From positions 1 through 64,000 of the forward strand of contig NZ_BMIV01000003.1 of the NCBI RefSeq assembly GCF_014642735.1: a stretch of 64,000 nt of DNA, in the 5' to 3' direction. The stretch comes from Paracoccus acridae. Its GTDB lineage: Bacteria > Pseudomonadota > Alphaproteobacteria > Rhodobacterales > Rhodobacteraceae. Shown piece after piece: positions 27,358-34,496 of this stretch; positions within the stretch are counted from its first letter, which is position 1; each line of letters starts with the position of its first letter. Made by a program: the position numbers and the translations under genes. The notes under the pieces are model-generated. The model was not told the DNA's origin. It was given only the letters and a program-made list of their open reading frames with translations, and made no database searches.

Positions 27358-27522
27358 CGCGCACCTTTGCCGCAAGAAACATTCGCGCCGAAGATGCGGT
27401 TCCGGCAGGGCCCGCGCCAGTCGGGGCGGGGCCAATCCGGCGTTCGCGTCCGGCGAACGGCTTTCCGCTTCCCGTTCTGCCGCAGCGCACCTATCCTGAT
27501 GCCTGACACAGGAGGAACCGAC

Positions 27523-28464
27523 ATGAGCTGGAATCCCGCCCTGACCCCCGGCTGCCCCGACGAGATCGGACCGGACGCCATCGAGACGCTGATCATCCCC
27601 CGCGCCCGCGACCTGGGCGGGTTCGAGGTGCGCCGCGCCTTGCCCGCGCCCAAGCGCCAGATGGTCGGCCCCTTCATCTTCTTCGACCAGATGGGTCCGG
27701 CCGAGTTCCTGACGAACCAGGGCATCGACGTGCGCCCCCATCCCCATATCGGGCTGGGCACCGTCACCTATCTCTATCGCGGCAGCTTCCAGCATCGCGA
27801 CAGCACCGGGGCCGACCAGATCATCACGCCCGGCGCGCTGAACTGGATGATCGCGGGGCGCGGCGTGACCCATTCCGAACGCAGCCCCGAGGCCGCGCGC
27901 CAGGGGCCAAGCAGCCTTCTGGGCATCCAGACCTGGATCGCCCTGCCCGACAGCCACGAGGACATGGCCCCGACCTTCGAACATCACGGCAAGGATGCGC
28001 TGCCCGTGATCCGCGACGCGGGAATAACGGCGCGGCTGATCCTGGGCCGCGCCTATGGCGAAACCGCGCCCGCGACGATGTATTCGGACACCTTCTACCT
28101 GGACGTGACGCTGGATCCCCGCGCCCGCTTTCCCCTGCCCGCCGATCACGAGGATCGCGGCATCTATGTCACCGAAGGCTCCATCCGCATCGCCGGCCAG
28201 GACTTCGAGGCCGGGCAGATGATGGTCTTCCGCCCCGGCGACGCGATCACCGTGCAGGCGGGCGACCGGGGCGCGCGGCTGATGGCCCTGGGGGGAGAGA
28301 CGCTGAACGGGCCGCGCCATATCTGGTGGAACTTCGTGGCCTCCTCGCGCGAGCGCATCGAGGAGGCGAAACGCCAATGGCGCGCGGAACGTTGGGGCGC
28401 GGGCCTCTTTGACCTGCCGCCCACGGACCGCGCCGAACACATCCCCCTGCCCGAAAGGACCTGA
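27523..28464 (+). CDS. Pirin family protein
   Basis: A 313-residue bicupin. The pirin motif HPHIGLGTVTYLYRGSFQHRDS (two His metal ligands; residues about 65-85) and GRGVTHSERSPE are intact, followed by the conserved C-terminal cupin and FNFVASS-like WWNFVASSRERIEEAK. Bacterial pirins such as YhhW have quercetin 2,3-dioxygenase activity, which fits the neighbouring aromatic-ring dioxygenases. The ATG at 27523 follows CAGGAGGAA. It diverges from the frameshifted dioxygenase-hydrolase gene and is 3 bases from the DUF924 gene. Confidence 0.93.
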   Translation: MSWNPALTPGCPDEIGPDAIETLIIPRARDLGGFEVRRALPAPKRQMVGPFIFFDQMGPAEFLTNQGIDVRPHPHIGLGTVTYLYRGSFQHRDSTGADQIITPGALNWMIAGRGVTHSERSPEAARQGPSSLLGIQTWIALPDSHEDMAPTFEHHGKDALPVIRDAGITARLILGRAYGETAPATMYSDTFYLDVTLDPRARFPLPADHEDRGIYVTEGSIRIAGQDFEAGQMMVFRPGDAITVQAGDRGARLMALGGETLNGPRHIWWNFVASSRERIEEAKRQWRAERWGAGLFDLPPTDRAEHIPLPERT

Positions 28465-28467
28465 ACC

Positions 28468-29013
28468 ATGACGATCAAGACCGCCCAGGACGTGCTGGAC
28501 TTCTGGTTCTCGCCGCAGATGGAGCCGATGTGGTTCGCGAAGTCCGACGACGTGGATGCCCAGATCCGTGACAAGTTTGCCGCCACCTACGAGGCCGCGC
28601 ACCGTCGCGAACTGGACGACTGGGCCGCCACGGCCGAAGGCGCGCTTGCCCTGGTGATCGTGCTGGACCAGTTCCCGCGCAACATCTTCCGGGGCAGCGG
28701 CCGGGCCTTCGAATCGAACGACATCGCCCTGGAACATGCCCGCGCCTCGGTTGACGCGGGCCATGACCGGCAGGTCGATCCCAAGCGGCGGCAGTTCTTC
28801 TATCTGCCCTTCATGCACAGCGAGGATCTTCCCGACCAGACCCGCTCGGTCGAGCTTTACGAGGCCCTGGGCGACGACAACAGCCTGCGCTTCGCGATCG
28901 CGCATCGCGACATCGTCCAGCAGTTCGGCCGCTTTCCGCATCGCAACGCGGCCCTGGACCGGCCCAATACCCCGGATGAGGAGGAGTTCCTGAAAACCCA
29001 CAGCGGCTTCTGA
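28468..29013 (+). CDS. DUF924 family protein
   Basis: A 181-residue all-helical (TPR-like) cytoplasmic protein. Landmarks: VLDFWFSPQ near the start, LALVIVLDQFPRNIFRGSGRAFESD-type segment near residue 65, and YLPFMHSEDLPDQTRSVELYE near residue 112. These are the hallmark motifs of DUF924. It starts 3 bases after the pirin stop, so it is almost certainly co-transcribed with it. The function of the family is unknown. Confidence 0.93.
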   Translation: MTIKTAQDVLDFWFSPQMEPMWFAKSDDVDAQIRDKFAATYEAAHRRELDDWAATAEGALALVIVLDQFPRNIFRGSGRAFESNDIALEHARASVDAGHDRQVDPKRRQFFYLPFMHSEDLPDQTRSVELYEALGDDNSLRFAIAHRDIVQQFGRFPHRNAALDRPNTPDEEEFLKTHSGF

Positions 29014-29045
29014 CCGCGGCGGCTGGACGGTGCCGGGCGACTGGA

Positions 29046-29055
29046 TTATCTACAA
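29046..29055. promoter_or_regulatory. BioR box upstream of bioR
   Basis: TTATCTACAA differs by one base from the BioR consensus TTATCTATAA. It ends 3 bases before the bioR start codon and contains TACAAT (29051-29056), a -10-like hexamer, so the box would overlap the promoter. That geometry implies autorepression and a leaderless or nearly leaderless bioR message (inference). Confidence 0.75.
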
Positions 29056-29058
29056 TCC

Positions 29059-29682
29059 ATGCCGCCCGAACCCCTTGCCCATCGCATCAGCCGCGAACTT
29101 GCCGCGCGCATCGTTTCCGGCCGGATTGCCCCCGGCGAACGGCTGCGACAGGACCACATCGCCGCCGAATTCGGCGCCAGCCATGTCCCCGTGCGCGAGG
29201 CGTTTCGCCACCTGGAAAGCCGCGGCCTTGCCGTCAGCGAACCCCGGCGCGGTTTCCGCGTCGCGGGCTTTTCCCTAGCCGAGGTGCGCGAGGTGGCGGA
29301 AATGCGCGCCGCGCTGGAGGTGCTGGCCCTGCGCCATGCCGCGCCCCACCTGACCCCCGCGATCCTGGATCGGGCCGAGGACGCGACGCGGGCGGGCGAC
29401 CGCGCGGGCGATGTGGAAACCTGGGAGGAGGCAAACCGCCAGTTCCACCGCCTGATCCTGGATCCCTGCGGGATGCCGCGCCTGCTGAAATCCATCGCCG
29501 ATCTGCACACCGCAAGCGCCCGCTTCCTGTTTTCCGGCTGGCGCGCGGAATGGGAGGCGCCGACCGACCGCGACCACCGCGCGATCCTGCACGCGCTGCG
29601 GTCGGGCGATTTGGACCGCGCCTGCGCCGTGCTTGCGCGGCATGTCCAGTTCAGCGGCCAGCGGCCCCGGACGCCGCGCTGA
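29059..29682 (+). CDS. bioR: GntR family biotin repressor BioR
   Basis: A 207-residue GntR/FCD-type regulator: an N-terminal wHTH (IVSGRIAPGERLRQDHIAAEF, residues about 17-37) and an all-helical FCD domain with AEMRAALEVLALRHAAPHL and an FHRLILDPCG metal-site region. The BioR identification rests on context: bioY is 89 bases downstream and BioR boxes lie upstream of both genes. BioR represses biotin synthesis and uptake genes in many alphaproteobacteria, in place of BirA repression. The ATG at 29059 has no ribosome site because the operator lies there. Confidence 0.87.
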   Translation: MPPEPLAHRISRELAARIVSGRIAPGERLRQDHIAAEFGASHVPVREAFRHLESRGLAVSEPRRGFRVAGFSLAEVREVAEMRAALEVLALRHAAPHLTPAILDRAEDATRAGDRAGDVETWEEANRQFHRLILDPCGMPRLLKSIADLHTASARFLFSGWRAEWEAPTDRDHRAILHALRSGDLDRACAVLARHVQFSGQRPRTPR

Positions 29683-29699
29683 CCGATCCCCTCTTGATC

Positions 29700-29709
29700 C
29701 GATAGATAA
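29700..29709. promoter_or_regulatory. Second, degenerate BioR box upstream of bioY
   Basis: On the minus strand this reads TTATCTATCG, 8 of 10 bases matching the BioR consensus. It is 43 bases (about four helical turns) upstream of the perfect box at 29743-29752, so two dimers could bind on the same face. Weaker than the other two boxes. Confidence 0.5.
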
Positions 29710-29742
29710 TTCGTGGACTATCCTGGCACGACGAATCCATAA

Positions 29743-29752
29743 TTATCTATAA
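29743..29752. promoter_or_regulatory. BioR operator overlapping the bioY promoter
   Basis: TTATCTATAA is an exact match to the BioR consensus, within the longer AATTATCTATAATT (29741-29754). It overlaps TATAAT (29748-29753), a perfect -10 hexamer; TGGCAC (29724-29729) is a possible -35 at 18 bases. Bound BioR would occlude RNA polymerase. Confidence 0.88.
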
Positions 29753-29771
29753 TTCAGGATAGGGACGACCA

Positions 29772-30335
29772 ATGACGCCGACTCCAGCCTTCAGCCCCGT
29801 AAACCCGCACAGCCTGTCCCTGCCCCTCCGCCTGCTGGCGGTCGCCTTTGGCACGGTCCTGCTGGCCGTCTCCTCTCGGATCGAGGTGCCGATGGTCCCG
29901 GTGCCGGTCACCATGCAGACCTTCACCGTGGCGATGATCGGCGCGCTCTATGGCTGGCGGCTGGGCACGCTGACGGTGCTGGCCTGGCTGGGACAGGCGG
30001 CGCTGGGCCTGCCGGTGCTGGCGGGCGGCGCAGGGGGCCTTGCCCATTTCGCGGGACCGACCGGCGGCTATCTGGCGGCCTTCGCGGTGATGGCCGCACA
30101 GATCGGCTGGCTGGCCGAACGCGGCTGGAACGGCGACCGCGCGGGCCTGGCCTTCCTGTCGATGCTGGCGGGCAACCTGATCTGCCTGGCCATGGGCGCG
30201 GCCTGGCTGTCGCGCGGCATCGGCTGGGACGCGGCGATCACCCATGGCGTGCTGCCATTCCTGGTCGGCGCGGTGCTGAAATCCGCCGTGGGCGCGCTTG
30301 CGCTGCGCCAATTGGGCCGTCCGCGCCGCGCATGA
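29772..30335 (+). CDS. bioY: Biotin transporter BioY (S component)
   Basis: A 187-residue integral membrane protein with about six helices, the substrate-specific component of an energy-coupling-factor transporter. The family signature is visible: VPMVPVPVTMQTFTVAMIGALYG (residues about 39-60), then LGQAALGLPVLAGGAGGLAHFAGPTGGYL, which lines the biotin site. No bioM/bioN are adjacent, so it either works alone or uses ECF modules encoded elsewhere. Expression should be repressed by BioR-biotin signalling through the boxes upstream. It overlaps the DUF1284 gene by ATGA. Confidence 0.95.
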   Translation: MTPTPAFSPVNPHSLSLPLRLLAVAFGTVLLAVSSRIEVPMVPVPVTMQTFTVAMIGALYGWRLGTLTVLAWLGQAALGLPVLAGGAGGLAHFAGPTGGYLAAFAVMAAQIGWLAERGWNGDRAGLAFLSMLAGNLICLAMGAAWLSRGIGWDAAITHGVLPFLVGAVLKSAVGALALRQLGRPRRA

Positions 30336-30778
30336 CGATCCGCCTTCGCGCGCATCACCTGCTTTGCCTGCTGACCTGGGCGGGCAAGGGCTACAGCCCC
30401 GCCTTCACGGCGGGGTTCACCGTTATCGCCACCCGCATCGCGGCGGGCGAGGCGGTGATGCTGGTGGACGGTCCCGACGATGTCTGCGCGCCGATGCTGG
30501 ACGATCCCGGCTGTCATTGCCGGGGCGACAGCGTGGCGCGCCGCGACGCGCAAGCCGCCCGCGATCTGGCCGCGCTTCTGGGCCGCCCGCTTTCGTTTGG
30601 GCAGCGGCTGGTGCTGGACCCCGCGACCCTGGCCCGGATGCGCCGCGCCTTCGCGGGCGGCGCGATCCGGACGGCCTGCGCAGGCTGCGAATGGTCCGGC
30701 CTGTGCCGCGACATTGCCGATGACGGCTTTGCCAGGACGGTGCTGCCCGCCCCTCAGCCCGACAGGCTGCGGGCCTGA
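30332..30778 (+). CDS. DUF1284 family cysteine-rich protein
   Basis: A 148-residue protein beginning IRLRAHHLLCLLTWAGKGYSPAF, the DUF1284 hallmark. Cysteines at CAPMLDDPGCHC and CAGCEWSGLC suggest a bound iron-sulfur cluster, as proposed for the family. It is translationally coupled to bioY by ATGA and so probably sits under BioR control too; whether it has a role in biotin metabolism (biotin synthase needs Fe-S clusters) is an open inference. Its last 25 bases overlap the end of the convergent acyl-CoA synthetase gene. Confidence 0.88.
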   Translation: MTIRLRAHHLLCLLTWAGKGYSPAFTAGFTVIATRIAAGEAVMLVDGPDDVCAPMLDDPGCHCRGDSVARRDAQAARDLAALLGRPLSFGQRLVLDPATLARMRRAFAGGAIRTACAGCEWSGLCRDIADDGFARTVLPAPQPDRLRA

Positions 30779-32376
30779 TCGCGCAGCACGAATTTCTGGA
30801 TCTTCCCGGTCGAGGTCTTGGGCAGCGGTCCGAAGACCACGGTCTTCGGCGCCTTGTAATGGGCCATGTGGTCGCGGCAGAAGGCGATGATATCGGCCTC
30901 GGACGCGTCCTTGCCCGGCCGCAGGTCCACGAAGGCGCAGGGAGTTTCGCCCCACTTGGCATCGGGACGTGCGACCACCGCCGCCTCGTTCACCGCCGGG
31001 TGGCGATACAGCACGTCCTCGATCTCCACCGAGGAGATGTTTTCCCCGCCCGAGATGATGATGTCCTTGCTGCGGTCCTTGATCTCCACATAGCCGTCGG
31101 GATGCATGACGCCCAGGTCGCCCGTGGCGAACCAGCCGCCGCGAAAGGCCTTGGCGGTGGCCTCGGGGTTCTTGAGGTAGCCGCGCATCACGTTGTTGCC
31201 GCGCATGAAGATCTCGCCCAGCGTCTGCCCGTCATGGGGGACGGGGGCCAGCGTCTGGGGATCGGCCACCATCAGCCCGCCCAAGGCCGCGTTGCGCACC
31301 CCCTGCCGGGCCTTCAGCCGCGCGCGTTGGTCGGGCGGCAGTTCGTTCCATTCCGGCTTCCAGACGCAGACGACCGAGGGGCCATAGACCTCGGTCAGGC
31401 CATAGACATGGGTGACCTCGACGCCCATGTCCTCCATCGCCTGGATCACCGCGGCGGGGGGCGATGCGCCGGCGGTCATCACCTTCACCGGGTGGTCGAA
31501 GCGTTTCAGATGCGCGTTCTGCGCCAGCATGTTCAGCACGATGGGCGCGCCGCAGAAATGCGTGACGCCTTCGCCCGCGATCAGGTCGAAGATCGGCTCG
31601 GCCCGAACCGCGCGCAGGCAGACCGAGGTTCCGGCATTTGCGGCCATGGCCCAGGGAAAGCACCAGCCGTTGCAGTGAAACATCGGCAGCGTCCACAGAT
31701 AGACCGAATGCGCGGGCATCCCCCAGTCCTGCAGCTGAGAGATCGCGTTCAGCGCCGCCCCCCGGTGGTGATAGACCACACCCTTGGGATTGCCCGTCGT
31801 CCCCGAGGTATAGTTCAGCGCAATCGCATCCCATTCGTCGGCGGGCGGCCGCCATTCGAATGCGGGATCGCCTTCGTCCAGCAGGGCCTCGTAATCCAGG
31901 TGGCCTATGGGATCGCCATGGGTGATCGTGGGATCCAGGATGTCCACGACCAGCTTGATGTCGCACCCCTTCAGCGCCTCTTGCGCAAGGGGGGCGAATT
32001 CGCTGTCCACCAGCAGCGCCTTGGCCTCTCCATGCTGCAGGATGAAGCGCACGGTGTCCGCGTCCAGCCGGGTGTTGATCGCGTTCAGCACCGCGCCCAG
32101 CATGGGAATGCCGAAATGGGCCTCGTAAAGCTCGGGGATGTTGGGGGCGATCACCGCCACCGTGTCGCCGCGCCCGATCCCGCGCGCCGACAGCGCGCTT
32201 GCCAGCCGGCGGCAGCGGTCCTGGGTTTCCGCCCAGGTCCGGCGGATCGGGCCGTGGACCAGGGCCAGCCGGTCGGGATGGATCGCCGCCGTGCGGGCCA
32301 GGAAATCCAGCGGCGTCAGTTGCGCGAAATTGGCCGCGCAGGCGTCAAGGCCCTGGTCGTAGATGGTGTTGGTCAT
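30754..32376 (-). CDS. Acyl-CoA synthetase (AMP-binding, AlkK/medium-to-long chain type)
   Basis: A 540-residue adenylate-forming ligase that activates a carboxylic acid with ATP and CoA. The P-loop YTSGTTGNPKGVVYHHRG, the YGLTEVYGP adenylation motif, GWFATGDLGVMHPDGYVEIKDRSKD and the C-terminal catalytic lysine motif PKTSTGKIQKFVLRD are all present. The ATG at 32376 follows GGGGAGG; the longer in-frame extension covers the neighbouring gene in another frame and is artefactual. It is 23 bases downstream of the ABM monooxygenase gene. A fatty or aromatic acid substrate is likely. Confidence 0.92.
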   Translation of the reverse strand: MTNTIYDQGLDACAANFAQLTPLDFLARTAAIHPDRLALVHGPIRRTWAETQDRCRRLASALSARGIGRGDTVAVIAPNIPELYEAHFGIPMLGAVLNAINTRLDADTVRFILQHGEAKALLVDSEFAPLAQEALKGCDIKLVVDILDPTITHGDPIGHLDYEALLDEGDPAFEWRPPADEWDAIALNYTSGTTGNPKGVVYHHRGAALNAISQLQDWGMPAHSVYLWTLPMFHCNGWCFPWAMAANAGTSVCLRAVRAEPIFDLIAGEGVTHFCGAPIVLNMLAQNAHLKRFDHPVKVMTAGASPPAAVIQAMEDMGVEVTHVYGLTEVYGPSVVCVWKPEWNELPPDQRARLKARQGVRNAALGGLMVADPQTLAPVPHDGQTLGEIFMRGNNVMRGYLKNPEATAKAFRGGWFATGDLGVMHPDGYVEIKDRSKDIIISGGENISSVEIEDVLYRHPAVNEAAVVARPDAKWGETPCAFVDLRPGKDASEADIIAFCRDHMAHYKAPKTVVFGPLPKTSTGKIQKFVLRDQARSLSG

Positions 32377-32399
32377 ATCCCCCCTCCCCTGTTTCGCGA

Positions 32400-32720
32400 T
32401 CAGCCGGCCCGGCCGATATGCTGGATCGCGGTGAAGCCTTCGAAGCGGGGACCGCCTTCGTAAAGCTTCTTCGTCTCGCCCGCCCGCGCATGGGCGTCGC
32501 GGAACTGCTGGCTGCGGGTCCAGCCGATGAAATGATCCTCGGACTCCCAGACCGTGTGCGAGGCATAAAGCCGCCGCCCATTCTCCTCGGGGCCCTTCAG
32601 CATGTGGAATTCGACAAAGCCCGGCAAGGTGTCCAGCTTGCTGTCGCGCGACAGCCAGATGGCCTCGAACTCGGCGGCGTTCTCGACGGGGACGGTGAAA
32701 CGGTTCATGGCGATGAACAT
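32400..32720 (-). CDS. Antibiotic biosynthesis monooxygenase (ABM) domain protein
   Basis: A 106-residue dimeric alpha/beta barrel protein of the ABM/IsdG/HmoA type: MNRFTVPVENAAEFEAIWLS at the start, TLPGFVEFHMLKGPEE near residue 30, and YASHTVWESEDHFIGWTRS. Members act on quinones, heme or aromatic compounds; the substrate here cannot be told. The start at 32720 gives the family N-terminus FIAMNRF. It is the first gene of a two-gene minus-strand unit with the acyl-CoA synthetase. Confidence 0.85.
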   Translation of the reverse strand: MFIAMNRFTVPVENAAEFEAIWLSRDSKLDTLPGFVEFHMLKGPEENGRRLYASHTVWESEDHFIGWTRSQQFRDAHARAGETKKLYEGGPRFEGFTAIQHIGRAG

Positions 32721-32858
32721 GGCGAAACTCCTCTTTGCCGGCGATCCTGCCGATCCTGCCGCCATGGATAAGCCCCGGCCCGCCCCCTGTCACGCGCTTG
32801 TGACGGAGGTTCGAGGCGTTCCGGGTTACGCTTCCCGCGATCTTTCCAGGGGACGACC

Positions 32859-33674
32859 ATGCGCCTTGCCCTTGCCGCCGCCGTGATCGCCGTTCTGCCG
32901 CTGGCCGCGCAGGGACAGGAACGCAGGCCCAGCCATTGCATCGCCATCGCCGGCGGACCCGAACGCATCCAGCAGGCCGCCTGGTCCGACCCTGTGCCGG
33001 AACGGTCGGTCAGGCTGTCCTTTCTGGGACATGCGATGTTCCTGATCCAGACGCCGGGGGGCCTGGACATCGTCACCGACTTCAACGGCAACCTGCATCC
33101 CAACGCGCCGGTCCCCGACGTGGTGACGATGAACCGCGCCCATTCCAGCCACTGGACCGACCGGGTCGAGGGCATCCCCCATGTGCTGCGCGGCTGGTCG
33201 GACCAGTTCGGGGTCGCCGCCGACCATTACCTGACGCTGGACGACGCGCTGATCCGCAACGTGCCGACCGACATACGGTCCTTCGGCACGGTCGAGGAAA
33301 GCGGCAATTCCATCTTCGTCTTCGAGGCGGGCGGCCTCTGCATCGCGCATCTGGGCCACCTGCATCACGAACCCACGGACGAGGATTACGCCCGCCTGGG
33401 CCGGGTGGACGTGCTGCTGGTCCCCGTGGACGGCAGCTATACGATGGAGCAGGCGGCGATGATGCGGGTGGTCAGCCGGCTGAACAGTTCGGTGGTGATC
33501 CCCATGCATTGGTTCGGCCCCGCCCGGCTGGAAACCTTCCTGACCGGCATGTCGGGCCAGTTCGCCATCCAGCGGCCGGGGGGCAGCGAATACCTGGCGT
33601 CCTTGCGCGGGCTGCCGGACCGGCCGACGGTGGTGGTGCTGGAACCGGCATCCTCGGGGCGAAGCTGGCCTTGA
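32859..33674 (+). CDS. Exported MBL-fold metallohydrolase-like protein
   Basis: A 271-residue protein with a signal peptide (residues 1-19, LPLAAQGQ). The fold resembles UlaG-type beta-lactamase-superfamily proteins (RLSFLGHAMFLIQTPGGLDIVTDF; later CIAHLGHLHHEPTDEDYARLGRVDVLLVPVDG). The usual HxHxDH motif reads RAHSSH here: two His are kept but the first His and the Asp are missing, so metal binding may be altered or lost. The conserved IPMHWFGP supplies a late His. Periplasmic location and unknown substrate. Confidence 0.8.
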   Translation: MRLALAAAVIAVLPLAAQGQERRPSHCIAIAGGPERIQQAAWSDPVPERSVRLSFLGHAMFLIQTPGGLDIVTDFNGNLHPNAPVPDVVTMNRAHSSHWTDRVEGIPHVLRGWSDQFGVAADHYLTLDDALIRNVPTDIRSFGTVEESGNSIFVFEAGGLCIAHLGHLHHEPTDEDYARLGRVDVLLVPVDGSYTMEQAAMMRVVSRLNSSVVIPMHWFGPARLETFLTGMSGQFAIQRPGGSEYLASLRGLPDRPTVVVLEPASSGRSWP

Positions 33675-33731
33675 CGGGGACGGGGCGGCGCAACACTCTG
33701 CCCGCCGAACCAGCGAAGGCCCCTGTCCTCC

Positions 33732-34421
33732 ATGTCCGATTTCGTCATCCCGCCCGCCGCCATCCCGTCCCTTCCCGTGGCAGGCGACAGCCGCCGCTTT
33801 CCCGTCCGCCGCATCTATTGCGTGGGGCGCAACTATGCCGACCACGCGCGAGAGATGGGGCACGACCCGGACCGCGAACCGCCCTTCTTCTTTTCCAAGC
33901 CCGCCGACACGCTGCTGGCGGGGGATGCCGACCTGCCCTATCCGCCGCAGACCGGGGATCTGCATTTCGAGGCCGAACTGGTCGTGGCCCTTGGCGCAGG
34001 CGGCACGGACATCGCCCCCACCGACGCGCAGGGACTGATCTGGGGCTATGCCACCGGCAATGACTTCACCCGGCGCGATTTGCAGGCGGCGGCGAAGAAG
34101 GCGGGGCGGCCCTGGGATCTGGCCAAGGGCTTCGACCTGTCGGCGGCCTGCGGGCTGCTGCATCCGGTCGGCCAGACCGGCGCGCTGAACGACGGGCGGA
34201 TCGCGCTGTCGGTCGATGGCGCGTTGCGCCAAGAGTCGGATTTGTCGCAAATGATCTGGCCGGTGGCCGACGTTATCGCCCACCTGTCGCAATCCGTGCG
34301 GCTGGAACCAGGCGACCTGATCTTCACGGGAACCCCGGCAGGGGTCGGTGCGGTCACGCGGGGCCAGGTCGTGACCGTCGAGATCGAGGGACTGACGCCG
34401 CTGGTAACGCGGATCGTCTGA
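33732..34421 (+). CDS. Fumarylacetoacetate hydrolase (FAH) family protein
   Basis: A 229-residue FAH-fold hydrolase or decarboxylase that cleaves C-C bonds of oxo-acids with Mg2+. The motifs YCVGRNYADHAREMG (residues about 33-47), PPFFFSKPADTL, FEAELVVALG with metal-binding acidic residues, and the C-terminal GDLIFTGTPAGVGAV are all conserved. This short form is close to fumarylpyruvate hydrolase and YcgM. It lies downstream of aromatic-degradation genes but 57 bases after the MBL-fold gene; the substrate is unproven. Confidence 0.92.
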   Translation: MSDFVIPPAAIPSLPVAGDSRRFPVRRIYCVGRNYADHAREMGHDPDREPPFFFSKPADTLLAGDADLPYPPQTGDLHFEAELVVALGAGGTDIAPTDAQGLIWGYATGNDFTRRDLQAAAKKAGRPWDLAKGFDLSAACGLLHPVGQTGALNDGRIALSVDGALRQESDLSQMIWPVADVIAHLSQSVRLEPGDLIFTGTPAGVGAVTRGQVVTVEIEGLTPLVTRIV

Positions 34422-34431
34422 TGGGGCGCAA

Positions 34432-34491
34432 GGTGCGTGCAAGCACGCACCCTACGGTCGTGGCGGCGTAGGGTGCGTGTTCACACGCACC
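34432..34491. repeat. REP-like inverted doublet B (two GTAG-footed hairpins)
   Basis: Hairpin 1: GGTGCGTGC (34432-34440), loop AA, GCACGCACC (34443-34451), followed by CTAC (34452-34455). Hairpin 2: GTAG (34468-34471), then GGTGCGTGT (34472-34480), loop TC, ACACGCACC (34483-34491). Note the compensatory change in hairpin 2: T replaces C in one arm and A replaces G in the other, keeping the stem perfect. The hairpins are again 14 bases apart (counting CTA and TAG with the hairpins), but here the GTAG feet face inward, opposite to doublet A. It lies between the convergent ends of the FAH and efflux genes. Confidence 0.85.
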
Positions 34492-34496
34492 ATGCC

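Noticed and set aside
29724..29740. TGGCAC upstream of bioY as a sigma-54 promoter
   Set aside because: The -12 part (TTGC-like) at the right spacing is missing; a sigma-70 -10 (TATAAT) fits better.
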